From positions 1-32,563 of the IMG/VR virus record IMGVR_UViG_3300024255_000092: a stretch of DNA of 32,563 bases; one strand, written 5' to 3'. The notes under the pieces were generated by a model. That model saw only the letters and a list, made by a program, of their open reading frames with translations. It did not search any database and was not told the origin of the DNA. A program made the position numbers and the translations under genes. Shown in pieces: positions 18,334 to 24,960 of the stretch (its first letter is position 1; each line of letters opens with the position of its first letter). Source of the DNA: a virus.

Positions 18334-20136
18334 TTACTCTGGATATACCGCGAACTTGCTGTTTGCAACATCTAGATCTAGATACATGTGTCTAGATGCA
18401 TTAATGTCGTTGTTACGTGGGATCACTCGAACCGAGATTCTGTTGTCAAAGAAGGTTCCCTGTAAGATGGTTACATCATATAATTTGATTTCGCCTTCCT
18501 CATAATCAACATCGCCAATATTGTCGTTCAGGACAATCTTTTCACCTGTACCAGGATCCAATCTATATAGGACGATTTTACCATCCCTGTCTTCAAAATA
18601 AACGACAACATTGGGATAAGCAGTGACCTTGAATCCTGTTGACATAACAACAGGTCCATCTTCAGGACATGACAGCTTGAATGAGTTCTGGAAACAAAGT
18701 TCGTAATAAGTAGTAGTATTGATTTGTGGATAGAAATCCTTCCTCATCATTACTGTTGTAGTATTGGAAGTAACAGAACGATCAGCGTTGTCAATCACAC
18801 CAACATACTTACTATATCTAAACTTACCGTTAAACTTCTCGGTGTCAGACAGTTTAGTATATTCTTCTACAGAATTTGTGACTTTAGACTTAATATCTGT
18901 AGGGAATTGATTTGTGATACGAGTATTGAAGCTGACTCTACTGTCTAACTCCAAATACAAAATTGATGGATCCTTAATCTCTGGAGTGACTGATGCCACA
19001 GCATAGTCTTTCAATCTAGCAATAATTTGCTTTTTAGTTACACTAGAGAGTGTAGCGCCACTATCAGGTTTGATAACAATCTTAACTTTACCAAATTCAG
19101 GGTATCTCTCCTCTTCACCACCATATGTAATAATGTCAGATACTGCAGGATAAATCTGCCTTACGATAGCACCATAGTCCATTGCAGTAACTGCTCTGTT
19201 CTGTGTGGCATATAGTTTAGGGGCATTGAATTTAATCTTATCAATACTCTCAATACCTGCACCACCATCAGCTGCAGAAACTGTCGTGATGTTAGTTACG
19301 GTAAGTGGGTATGCAACACCGTTATTATCCTGTAGCACACCACTAAATGTAAATACACTAGCGCCATTTGCAGCTGCACCACCAGAAATTAAGTATGATA
19401 TCTCAACGTAGTTATTGTTCTCTAGCGCAGATCCAACTACACCATCACCAAAAAATAGTTGATATTGCTCATCAGCGTTTTCATCTACGTAATAGATCTT
19501 GTCAGATGCTCCAATATCAATAATATTGTTAATCTGGTTGTAGTATGCAAACTGTGATGAGTTCTCGATGGGGAATACTTTGACACGAAGTGTGCTAGTG
19601 TCCGCACCGCTGTTCTTTAGAAGGAACTTTTGATTTTTTAGTACCGTAGACTTGGTGTAAGTCTCTTCAATCAAAGTTCCTTCTTGGAGTACAACGTTCT
19701 CAAAAATTGCTTGACCGTTGATAACTCCCGCTTTATAATCATCAATTACGACAAAACGATATAACTGATCATCAAATGTAGTAACAAATCCCGTGCCCTT
19801 CTTCAAGGTAATGACACTTGGGTATGTTCCTGTAAAATTTACTTGAAAATTAACTGTTGCTTGCGGAGAAACAATAGACTTTGGTTTATATCCTAATTGT
19901 TTCGCAAGAGATACAACGTTATCACGGAGTGTTGCTGACTCCAAAAACAATTCATTAGCCACCATGTTCGTGTTGAACGCAGTGTAATACGTATTATATG
20001 CTAGTACATCTAGCAAATTACTCCAAGCAGACCCTTCAAAATCAAAATCTACAAAATCAGTCTGCGCTCTTAAGTAATCTTTGAGCGCAGTCTTGATGTC
20101 AGCAAAATCTAAATTATTGACTTGAATATACTTCAT
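18334..20136 (-). CDS. 6: Baseplate wedge subunit gp6
   Basis: A 600-residue protein, close to the 660 of T4 gp6. The N-terminal third has the family signature: GSAWSNLLDVLAYNTYYTAFNTNMVANELFLESA at residues 35-68, followed by LRDNVVSLAKQLGYKPKS at 70-87. The middle (residues about 265-350) has a PKLYATQNRAVTAMDYGAIV segment resembling the Baseplate_J-like core. In T4, gp6 forms the continuous ring of the inner baseplate and its rearrangement accompanies sheath contraction. The ATG at 20136 overlaps the gp25 stop by four bases (ATGA), which implies coupled translation, and the next gene begins three bases after its stop. Confidence 0.93.
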   Translation of the reverse strand: MKYIQVNNLDFADIKTALKDYLRAQTDFVDFDFEGSAWSNLLDVLAYNTYYTAFNTNMVANELFLESATLRDNVVSLAKQLGYKPKSIVSPQATVNFQVNFTGTYPSVITLKKGTGFVTTFDDQLYRFVVIDDYKAGVINGQAIFENVVLQEGTLIEETYTKSTVLKNQKFLLKNSGADTSTLRVKVFPIENSSQFAYYNQINNIIDIGASDKIYYVDENADEQYQLFFGDGVVGSALENNNYVEISYLISGGAAANGASVFTFSGVLQDNNGVAYPLTVTNITTVSAADGGAGIESIDKIKFNAPKLYATQNRAVTAMDYGAIVRQIYPAVSDIITYGGEEERYPEFGKVKIVIKPDSGATLSSVTKKQIIARLKDYAVASVTPEIKDPSILYLELDSRVSFNTRITNQFPTDIKSKVTNSVEEYTKLSDTEKFNGKFRYSKYVGVIDNADRSVTSNTTTVMMRKDFYPQINTTTYYELCFQNSFKLSCPEDGPVVMSTGFKVTAYPNVVVYFEDRDGKIVLYRLDPGTGEKIVLNDNIGDVDYEEGEIKLYDVTILQGTFFDNRISVRVIPRNNDINASRHMYLDLDVANSKFAVYPE

Positions 20137-20528
20137 CGGGTTCTCTGTAAGAGGAAGTTGACGTTTTGAGGTGGTTCATCTTGGCGACCACGGATAGTGA
20201 ACTCTATCTCAACATCAAAAGCATTATCATCAAAGTTTGGGTCAACTGACAATTCGGTCACCTCAACCCTAGACTCGTATTTCCTCAAAGTGGTTCTGAT
20301 TTGGTCTTCGATCAAACCCGCTGTACCAAAATCAAGTGGTTCAAATAATAATTCAGAAATACCACAACCCAACTCATCATCGAAGAATCTTTCTCCAGGA
20401 TTAGTCAATATAAGATTAACAACTGACTGCTTAACAGATGCATCGTCTTTAGTTACTAGTAAGTCACCCGTAATTGGATGAGGCTTCATAGTAACCTTTA
20501 AATCTTTAAAAGACTGTTGATTGGGCAC
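20133..20528 (-). CDS. 25: Baseplate wedge subunit gp25
   Basis: A 131-residue protein of the gp25 family (T4 gp25 is 132 residues). The core motif LILTNPGERFFDDELGCGISELLFEPLD is at residues 39-66, followed by the usual C-terminal strand segment EIEFTIRGR. Gp25 anchors the first sheath ring to the inner baseplate; the lysozyme activity once suggested for T4 gp25 is not expected. The start is GTG at 20528: the frame upstream is closed by a TAA seven codons earlier, and the next ATG, at residue 14, would remove the conserved DLKxTMKPHP region. No ribosome site is visible before the GTG. A late promoter element lies 20 bases upstream. The gene overlaps gp6 by four bases. Confidence 0.93.
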   Translation of the reverse strand: MPNQQSFKDLKVTMKPHPITGDLLVTKDDASVKQSVVNLILTNPGERFFDDELGCGISELLFEPLDFGTAGLIEDQIRTTLRKYESRVEVTELSVDPNFDDNAFDVEIEFTIRGRQDEPPQNVNFLLQRTR

Positions 20529-20546
20529 AATAACACGATTTATTGT

Positions 20547-20675
20547 TTATTTATGGTCCTTTTTCTTATCTTCTGTCTTGCTCTTTTTTAAGAGCTTGTC
20601 AGACTCTATTTGAGTGATAAGAGTCATTCCTGATTTGATAAAATCTTTGCTCTTATCAGTTGGTGAATTACCCAT
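20547..20675 (-). CDS. Small charged protein, 42 residues
   Basis: Begins MGNSPTDKSKDFIKSGM and ends with a lysine-rich tail (KKSKTEDKKKDHK). The start is well supported by an AAAGGAG ribosome site about nine bases upstream, the clearest in this operon. The start overlaps the last eight bases of the 217-residue gene. Its TAA stop is in the same frame as gp25, seven codons before the gp25 GTG. No family recognised. Small lysine-rich ORFs next to gp25 are plausible accessory or assembly proteins, but this is not shown. Confidence 0.6.
   Translation of the reverse strand: MGNSPTDKSKDFIKSGMTLITQIESDKLLKKSKTEDKKKDHK
20548..20555 (-). promoter_or_regulatory. Probable late promoter element before gp25
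   Basis: Minus-strand CATAAATA, a one-base variant of the T4 late element TATAAATA. It overlaps the stop codon of the 42-residue ORF and would start a transcript only about a dozen bases before the gp25 GTG. Spacing to the start is short, so confidence is moderate. Confidence 0.5.
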
Positions 20676-21321
20676 TTTCTTTCTCCTTTAGTGTTTGCCA
20701 AAAATAATCATCGGTGTCTCCTAGGCGTCCCCAGTCGATTCCTGCCTCTACTTGGTATTCTATGGTAGATACTTTAAAGTCAGGGAACTTGGGTTCCTGT
20801 GGGGTGATAGAGAGGTCATACAGACGCATCCTGTTATTAGGATACAATGCATACTGACCATTCTCTAATGCAATGCAATTATGTGATTTGTGCTCTTGAG
20901 GCACTTCACTCACATTATTATCTATCACATCTGGATTTGCATGGTAGTTATCTAATGTAAACAAGTATTGACCTTTCATCAAACCATGGTCTCTTGTAAA
21001 GACTTCACAGTCCATTGATGATACAAATCCTTTGTTCATACATGCAACACCATAATCCATACAATTCCAAAATTGTAGGTTTTCCAGACTCATATCAACA
21101 TCTGGTGTTTTAGGTGATCTTACAAATGCACTGATAGGGAGCTTATCATACATTGCTCCATATGTAGGCAAGTATGTCTCAAAGTAAAAAGCACGCCCAG
21201 GTATGCTTTTAGCACATACCCAGACGCCCTCTACAAACTCCCCATGCCCGTCTTGATGATCTCGTAAGTATTCCTTACGAACCCACACCTTCTTTGCAGG
21301 AAGATTGCAAATCAGATTCAT
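20668..21321 (-). CDS. Conserved phage protein of unknown function, 217 residues
   Basis: Begins MNLICNLPAKKVWVRKEYL and contains a compact N-terminal part rich in aromatic residues (GRAFYFETYLPTYGAMYDKLPISAFV at about 42-67) and a cysteine-bearing middle (WNCMDYGVACMNKGF). No signal peptide or membrane segment is visible. It overlaps the preceding basic-protein gene by four bases (ATGA) and the following small ORF by eight, so it belongs to the same operon as the PAAR protein and gp25. That context suggests a role tied to virion production, but no homologous function is recognised and an enzymatic or regulatory role remains possible. Confidence 0.8.
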   Translation of the reverse strand: MNLICNLPAKKVWVRKEYLRDHQDGHGEFVEGVWVCAKSIPGRAFYFETYLPTYGAMYDKLPISAFVRSPKTPDVDMSLENLQFWNCMDYGVACMNKGFVSSMDCEVFTRDHGLMKGQYLFTLDNYHANPDVIDNNVSEVPQEHKSHNCIALENGQYALYPNNRMRLYDLSITPQEPKFPDFKVSTIEYQVEAGIDWGRLGDTDDYFWQTLKEKENG

Positions 21322-21467
21322 CCTTTACCTTGACCACGATAACGCTTCTTTGCACTGTTCCGACTCGATGCTGCATACTTGGTGTTCTTACCGTTGCCTT
21401 GACGACTCTTCTTCGGAATCGGTTCAATGAACGAATTACCAGATAGAGATCGATTAACCCTTGCCAT
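21318..21467 (-). CDS. Small basic protein, 49 residues
   Basis: MARVNRSLSGNSFIEPIPKK followed by a lysine/arginine-rich C-terminus (KKRYRGQGKG). Roughly a third of residues are K or R, so nucleic-acid binding or association with capsid or ribosome is possible but unproven. The stop overlaps the next start (ATGA). The start at 21467 lies about 24 bases downstream of a strong sigma-70-like promoter, so this would be the first gene of that transcript. No clear ribosome site. Similar small basic ORFs recur in marine T4-like phages, as far as I recall. Confidence 0.65.
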   Translation of the reverse strand: MARVNRSLSGNSFIEPIPKKSRQGNGKNTKYAASSRNSAKKRYRGQGKG

Positions 21468-21490
21468 TATTCTAATGATGAACTTCTATT

Positions 21491-21519
21491 ATTATACCAC
21501 AGATCTACATTCCTGCCAA
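21491..21519 (-). promoter_or_regulatory. Sigma-70-like promoter inside the 3' end of the PAAR gene
   Basis: Minus strand TTGGCA (21514-21519), a 17-bp spacer, then TATAAT (21491-21496) preceded by TGG, which makes an extended -10. Five of six -35 and six of six -10 positions match the bacterial consensus. It would drive the basic protein, the 217-residue protein and the genes downstream toward gp25. Confidence 0.7.
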
Positions 21520-21804
21520 TACCGTATGTGACCCTTCTGTCATCACTGCACCAAAGGATAACATATCACCTATACGGATTGTATCTAACATGTTAATTCG
21601 GACTCTTGTAGACCCCTTCACACATGTATCGATATGTGGCGGCTTATCACCACACACATGAACTGCAGTTACATCACCAACACGTACTGCCGCGAGTTTA
21701 TTCACAAAGACATTTAATGATCCTGTAATTACAGGTACAGGTGGCCAACACTGATGACCACTCTCTAGATCTTTTAATCGACTGATTCCACTTCCTGCTG
21801 GCAT
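21505..21804 (-). CDS. PAAR-domain spike-tip protein (T4 gp5.4-like)
   Basis: A 99-residue protein, the usual size for a stand-alone PAAR protein. It has the repeated signature of the fold: GSLNVFVNKLAAVRVGD (28-44), GSTRVRINMLDTIRIGD (64-80) and a C-terminal GSHTVLAG (91-98). Metal-ligand candidates are H17 (SGH), H49, H57 and C61; PAAR tips bind zinc through three histidines and a cysteine. The protein caps the central spike of contractile machines and sharpens it for membrane penetration; in T4 this is gp5.4 on gp5. The start overlaps the 277-residue gene by one base (TAATG), so the two are likely translated together. The 3' end holds a host-type promoter. Confidence 0.92.
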   Translation of the reverse strand: MPAGSGISRLKDLESGHQCWPPVPVITGSLNVFVNKLAAVRVGDVTAVHVCGDKPPHIDTCVKGSTRVRINMLDTIRIGDMLSFGAVMTEGSHTVLAGM

Positions 21805-22637
21805 TAACCTTCTCTCGCTTCTGCTTGCTTACTTAAACGATATTTAGTACGCTTCGTGTGATTTTGCCAGTTATTATCTACATCGATAAATGCTGGGAAC
21901 TTCCAGATATATGGTGGACATGTACTTGTGACTGTAATCTCATAATGAAAACGCAGAGTTTTGATCAGAGACGGCTTATAAGCATGTACATAATTACTAC
22001 CCCTCTGTGCTATATCATGTACTGCAGGTCCAACAAGCTCTCTACCTTCAGGTGTTGTCTGAAACGCAGAGAGCCTTCCCGATCCACCGATTCTCTTTAA
22101 CTTCTCATCACGCTTAAAGGTTTTCTGCACTCCAAGTCCTCCCTGAAATGTGACACCCCTCATATTGTCCCTGGTACGTGGTACTGTGCTACCTTTGTAA
22201 CTTTCTCCAAAACCTGCCTGCATATCATACATATACTTCTCCGTGTAATTACCAATGAGAGGGATTGGCAATACTAATGTGGTGACTCCAGGTGCTACAC
22301 GGATACTCCCAAGACTCACAGCATCAGTGCCAGGTAACATTTCTGCTATCGTTGGTACACCTCCCGCTAATACAATACAACCAGGTGGCATGATACCAAT
22401 ACTGATACCTGTGATTAACTCGGGAGATGGCTGGGAAGGAGAAAATGATGTGCCTCCAGGACATATCAAGTTCGCTTGAGCAGTGACATTCACTATCCCC
22501 ACGGTCTCGTAGATATTCAAGTTCACCCCATCCCGAAACATTCCAGGTATCACAAATGGTCCTGGGGGCGGCAGCATCTTCCACCCAGGTCCAGCACCTA
22601 AAGTAAACGTTGCTCCGTCAGGTATGAGAATTGCCAT
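21804..22637 (-). CDS. Unrecognised protein upstream of the PAAR gene, 277 residues
   Basis: Begins MAILIPDGATFTLGAGPGWKMLPPPGPFVIPGMF. The first half is rich in G, P, I and V with no charged helix, suggesting a beta-rich fold. The second half (from about residue 135) is more polar and ends in a basic tail (KRTKYRLSKQAEAREG). It sits between a coiled-coil ORF and the PAAR tip protein, with TAATG overlaps at both ends, so it is probably produced with the tip. A hub, spike or spike-adaptor role is an inference from position only. Two cysteine-proline pairs (ICPG, TCPP) are present. No known family is recognised. Confidence 0.75.
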   Translation of the reverse strand: MAILIPDGATFTLGAGPGWKMLPPPGPFVIPGMFRDGVNLNIYETVGIVNVTAQANLICPGGTSFSPSQPSPELITGISIGIMPPGCIVLAGGVPTIAEMLPGTDAVSLGSIRVAPGVTTLVLPIPLIGNYTEKYMYDMQAGFGESYKGSTVPRTRDNMRGVTFQGGLGVQKTFKRDEKLKRIGGSGRLSAFQTTPEGRELVGPAVHDIAQRGSNYVHAYKPSLIKTLRFHYEITVTSTCPPYIWKFPAFIDVDNNWQNHTKRTKYRLSKQAEAREG

Positions 22638-22840
22638 TATTCTAATTTCTTTAGTCTTTTATCTACATCATCCAAGTAATCTGTTATCTTCTCATGTGCG
22701 TCAGCACCAGGGCGTCTATACATGAGACTTGGAGATTTTAGACGCTCGACTTCATCTTTCAGTTCCCGTATCTCCTTGAATGCTATCGATAGCACCTCTT
22801 CCAGGTTCGGAGATTTCTTTGAGGAGTTCAAATCGTTCAT
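22637..22840 (-). CDS. Small coiled-coil protein, about 67 residues, start uncertain
   Basis: The supported part reads LEEVLSIAFKEIRELKDEVERLKSPSLMYRRPG and ends in KITDYLDDVDKRLKKLE, two short heptad-like helices flanking a YRRPG turn. The ATG at 22840 is chosen because it shortens the overlap with the upstream ORF to 89 bases. An ATG at 22912 would give 91 residues with a low-complexity N-terminus, and an internal GTG would give fewer. None has a clear ribosome site. The stop overlaps the 277-residue gene (TAATG). The function is not recognised; the context suggests a hub-assembly or tail-associated protein. Confidence 0.6.
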   Translation of the reverse strand: MNDLNSSKKSPNLEEVLSIAFKEIRELKDEVERLKSPSLMYRRPGADAHEKITDYLDDVDKRLKKLE

Positions 22841-22958
22841 CTTGTTTGTTTGGGTTCTTAAAGTTTTCGGACGCTCGTTTCTCGAATTGTTCGCAGAAAT
22901 CATCGAACTCATTCAATACTTCTGCTTGCTTATTAATGAAGCTATCGTAGTCTTTCAT
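22752..22958 (-). CDS. Small acidic protein, 68 residues
   Basis: MKDYDSFINKQAEVLNEFDDFCEQFEKRASENF, a charged helical protein with net negative charge. It is the first ORF after the late promoter element at 23,014, starting about 55 bases downstream. It overlaps the next coiled-coil ORF by about 90 bases in another frame, an unusually long overlap for this phage, so one of the two starts may be wrong. No ribosome site is evident immediately before the ATG. No family recognised. Confidence 0.6.
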   Translation of the reverse strand: MKDYDSFINKQAEVLNEFDDFCEQFEKRASENFKNPNKQDERFELLKEISEPGRGAIDSIQGDTGTER

Positions 22959-23013
22959 GATTCAACTATTTTGGGCATTTTTTTGGCGGGAAATTTTTTT
23001 GATTTCCTTGTAA

Positions 23014-23021
23014 TATTTATC
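23014..23021 (-). promoter_or_regulatory. Late promoter element at the head of the structural operon
   Basis: Minus-strand GATAAATA, seven of eight matches to the T4 late element. It lies 56 bases before the first structural ORF and downstream of a terminator hairpin, so it marks the switch from the small-gene region to the late region. The 184 bases between 22,959 and 23,142 hold this element, the terminator and no gene. Confidence 0.6.
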
Positions 23022-23093
23022 TCGTTTGGGTAACACTTTGTAGGTTAGAGTAGTGGTAGGAGTCCCGCTCGGCGTTCGGGGGTATACAATAAA

Positions 23094-23113
23094 GGGGGCA
23101 TTTTACTGCCCCC
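23094..23113 (-). terminator. Rho-independent-type terminator after the nuclease cassette
   Basis: A perfect 7-bp stem (GGGGGCA with TGCCCCC) and a six-base loop, followed on the minus strand by TTTATTG. The U-run is short. It lies 30 bases after the stop of the ORF ending at 23,143 and insulates that gene from the late operon. Confidence 0.65.
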
Positions 23114-23142
23114 TGGTGTTACATAGTGTTGTCTAGTTAGTG

Positions 23143-23391
23143 TTAGTTAAGAGCGTAACGATTGCACCACTCACCGAATCCAATTCGTTGATCTAATAGT
23201 AATAACATGTCACGCAAGCGAGCACGGTGCAGCGAGTAGTGACCCGATGACCAATGGATAAACACCAGGCGAGACAGTGGGTAGAGTTGGATCTTGTCGG
23301 TGGCGCTGCTGTGGTCTCTGGTGTCTAGTGAAATCATCATGCTGTGGGTTGTGTTCTTTGGATAGTCTACCAGATCAGATGCAGGAGTCAA
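23143..23391 (-). CDS. Small protein overlapping the 3' end of the nuclease gene
   Basis: The C-terminal 45 residues (LSRLVFIHWSSGHYSLHRARLRDMLLLLDQRIGFGEWCNRYALN) look like genuine protein: a short hydrophobic strand followed by an amphipathic helix. Two starts are possible: TTG at 23391 (82 residues, overlapping the nuclease gene by 17 bases) or ATG at 23340 (65 residues). Neither has a good ribosome site. The overlap and shared high GC content suggest co-expression with the nuclease, perhaps as a partner or modulator, but there is no direct evidence. A terminator follows closely. Confidence 0.5.
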   Translation of the reverse strand: MTPASDLVDYPKNTTHSMMISLDTRDHSSATDKIQLYPLSRLVFIHWSSGHYSLHRARLRDMLLLLDQRIGFGEWCNRYALN

Positions 23392-23944
23392 CCCATCGGG
23401 CGAATGCCTGCAGTGCCATCATGTCGAGCGGGTCTGCTGTCTCAAAGATCGGGGCTGTGCTCCTGCGTTGCTTGGTGCTGTTCACAACGAAGACCTGATG
23501 CTCTGTCTCATCAGCGAACCATGCTGCAGAGTCGGGATCTGTGGCGTCCTGTCCTGTGAACACCGCTGCAGGTATGCCAGGGTAGACACGGCGGATCTTG
23601 TCAAACTCACTACAGGCACGGTCCAGCATGGATGAATCAAGATAGGTCTTGCCCTCCACAATGAATGCCAACTCTCCATCCTTATAGGCATGGATGTCCA
23701 CCTGTGTTTTCTTGTATGACTTGCCGCCCTTGCTCTCAATCATGATATAATCGTTGTGCTTGCACACGATGGAGGGATCGACTGCATAAATCACTGCCTG
23801 TGCCACGTCCTCATAGAGGTCGCCCATCGATGCCCTCATCTTGCCGCCTGCGTTGTCTTCTGCCAGGTAGCGAGCATGTAGAGGGGCGATCGTCTCATCA
23901 TAGATCCGAACGGCGTTGTCGAGATTAAAAGCGGTGGCGTTCAT
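23375..23944 (-). CDS. Probable PD-(D/E)XK superfamily nuclease
   Basis: A 189-residue protein with the pattern of a small PD-(D/E)XK nuclease: a helical glutamate (GDLYEDVAQAV, E45), a beta strand with aspartate (TQVDIHAYKDG, D83), then FIVEGKTY with E97 and K99, followed by a helix (MLDRACSEFDKIRRVYP) and a strand (AAVFTG). Spacing from D83 to the ExK motif (E97-G-K99) is 14 residues, normal for the fold. The length and layout resemble type II restriction-like enzymes, but no methyltransferase is in this window. It lies in a GC-rich segment with its own TACAAT -10 element upstream and a terminator downstream. Substrate is unknown: host DNA degradation, exclusion of rival phages or recombination are all possible. 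The fold call rests on motif reading only. Confidence 0.6.
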   Translation of the reverse strand: MNATAFNLDNAVRIYDETIAPLHARYLAEDNAGGKMRASMGDLYEDVAQAVIYAVDPSIVCKHNDYIMIESKGGKSYKKTQVDIHAYKDGELAFIVEGKTYLDSSMLDRACSEFDKIRRVYPGIPAAVFTGQDATDPDSAAWFADETEHQVFVVNSTKQRRSTAPIFETADPLDMMALQAFARWVDSCI

Positions 23945-23964
23945 GGTGTCGTGTCGTTGGTGTT

Positions 23965-23992
23965 ATTGTAGCATGGAAGGGGGCGACCCCTT
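23965..23992 (-). promoter_or_regulatory. Hairpin plus -10 element before the nuclease gene
   Basis: A perfect 6-bp hairpin (AAGGGG, loop GCGA, CCCCTT; 23977-23992) overlaps the stop of the upstream gene. Six bases further along the minus strand comes TACAAT (23965-23970), a good -10 box about 20 bases from the nuclease ATG. No convincing -35 is seen. The hairpin lacks a U-run, so it may be an operator or a weak attenuator. Confidence 0.45.
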
Positions 23993-24212
23993 ACAGTTCT
24001 GCGAGCATCGCATCCATCTCGTCTGTGTCTACGTCATCGGACAACCAGGAGATGCCATCGCCTGTGATGTACTCGCCAAACTCATCGATGTAACGCTTCG
24101 CCCATTTTCTGTACCCGAGATTCTGGTTTTCTTTGGCGTGGCGGTAGATCATCTCATCGTTGCCGATCCAGAGGGCGACGTTCCATGTTGCGTGATTTGC
24201 CCATCCGTTCAT
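23991..24212 (-). CDS. DUF7249-like small phage protein
   Basis: A 73-residue protein starting MNGWANHATWNVALWIGNDEMIY. The WANxxTWNVALWIxND block is characteristic of a small protein family widespread in marine phages that I recall as DUF7249; the name should be confirmed. The rest is acidic and ends DTDEMDAMLAEL. A ribosome site AAAGGA lies about six bases before the ATG. It is separated from the nuclease gene by a hairpin and promoter. No biochemical role is known to me. Confidence 0.7.
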   Translation of the reverse strand: MNGWANHATWNVALWIGNDEMIYRHAKENQNLGYRKWAKRYIDEFGEYITGDGISWLSDDVDTDEMDAMLAEL

Positions 24213-24267
24213 GCTGTGTCCTTTGTTTGTTTGCTTGTGTGTATCCTAGTCGATGTGGTGGCGTTGC

Positions 24268-24513
24268 CTATGCCAGCAGTGCCAGTGCATCGGTTGTCAC
24301 ACTCTCGATTGATTCGTCAGCGTAGACTCTCACCCATCGGATGGGGTTGCCACCTGGCAGGATACGCCAGATCATCATGTCACCAGACTCGCCCATCTCA
24401 CGCCAGATCTTGCATGCTTTGTATGCTGCATCGATCGTGGGGCTATAGTCGCAACCCCATCCATCGAAGTTGCCCCATGCTGCAGGTTGGACGGCGTAGG
24501 TTGGTTGATCCAT
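24268..24513 (-). CDS. Small tryptophan-rich protein, 81 residues
   Basis: MDQPTYAVQPAAWGNFDGWGCDYSPTIDAAYKACKIWREMGESGDMMIWRIL: five tryptophans in 81 residues, with a helix and a strand-like MMIWRILPGGNPIRWVRVYA segment. The ATG at 24513 is preferred; a TTG at 24558 that overlaps the upstream stop would add 15 residues of poor composition. GC-rich like its neighbours. No family recognised. Confidence 0.6.
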   Translation of the reverse strand: MDQPTYAVQPAAWGNFDGWGCDYSPTIDAAYKACKIWREMGESGDMMIWRILPGGNPIRWVRVYADESIESVTTDALALLA

Positions 24514-24554
24514 TGTTTGTTTTGTTTCTTGAGTAAAGTCTACAGGGTCAGCGA

Positions 24555-24728
24555 TCAATGTCTGTCGCTAATGTTCCAGTTGCTGGACTGGTTGGGTTCG
24601 ATGCGACCTGCTCGCACTGCCATGCGATACTCATGTTCTGCCTGCTGTTGGCGTTGGATTTTCTCCATCACCTTCAGCATCAGTGGCGAGGGGTTCTCGC
24701 TATGCATAAAGAATCCAGTGCGTTCCAT
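24555..24728 (-). CDS. Small helical protein, 57 residues
   Basis: MERTGFFMHSENPSPLMLKV followed by MEKIQRQQQAEHEYRMAVRAGRIEP, a strongly helical charged segment, ending WNISDRH. Start ATG at 24728 shares its A with the TGA stop of the upstream gene, a typical coupled arrangement. It ends shortly before the tryptophan-rich gene. No known function. Confidence 0.6.
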   Translation of the reverse strand: MERTGFFMHSENPSPLMLKVMEKIQRQQQAEHEYRMAVRAGRIEPNQSSNWNISDRH

Positions 24729-24925
24729 CAAACTAACCCCAGTGCAACTGCTTCCATTACGTCGCCATACTCACCGACGATATCACCGAATGAATCTCGG
24801 ATGTATGCATAGGAGTTGGACTCGTCGTGCATGCTGTAGCAAATGTCCATCGCACGATCCAGATCGGTCGTGGTCTCTGACTCACCCAAGGTGGGGCAAG
24901 CGATTTCGTAAGTCGTTTCGTTCAT
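24728..24925 (-). CDS. Small acidic protein, 65 residues
   Basis: MNETTYEIACPTLGESETTTDLDRAMDICYSMHDESNSYAYIRDSFGDIVGEYGD. The DLDRAMDICYSMHDESNSYAYIRD layout (helix, then strand) resembles small phage proteins that display short two-layer folds, but no family is recognised. An AAGGAC ribosome site lies just before the ATG at 24925, and a TCGGCA/17/TATAAT promoter ends seven bases above the start codon. It is the first gene of a short GC-rich operon (24925 to 24268). Confidence 0.65.
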   Translation of the reverse strand: MNETTYEIACPTLGESETTTDLDRAMDICYSMHDESNSYAYIRDSFGDIVGEYGDVMEAVALGLV

Positions 24926-24931
24926 GTCCTT

Positions 24932-24960
24932 ATTATAGGGGCTGTGAGAGGCAGTGCCGA
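24932..24960 (-). promoter_or_regulatory. Sigma-70-like promoter for the GC-rich small-gene operon
   Basis: Minus strand TCGGCA (24955-24960), 17 bases, then a perfect TATAAT (24932-24937). The start codon follows so closely that the transcript would have almost no leader, so the AAGGAC ribosome site would fall at the predicted transcript start. Confidence 0.5.

Noticed and set aside
22637-22912. 91-residue version of the coiled-coil protein starting at 22912
   Set aside because: The extra 24 residues are serine/asparagine/arginine-rich, overlap the upstream ORF further and lack a ribosome site; the shorter start is preferred.
23041-23090. tRNA-like or hairpin sequence around CCCGCTCGGCGTTCGGG
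   Set aside because: Only a four-base stem with a large loop; no cloverleaf. Probably just flanking sequence of the terminator.
23916-24536. Plus-strand open frame of 206 residues in the GC-rich block
   Set aside because: Antisense to the DUF7249-like and tryptophan-rich genes, Cys/His/Arg-rich as expected from reversed GC-rich codons, no promoter or ribosome site.
24268-24558. TTG start for the tryptophan-rich protein at 24558
   Set aside because: It overlaps the upstream stop, but the added residues have no structure and the ATG at 24513 fits better; kept as an alternative only.
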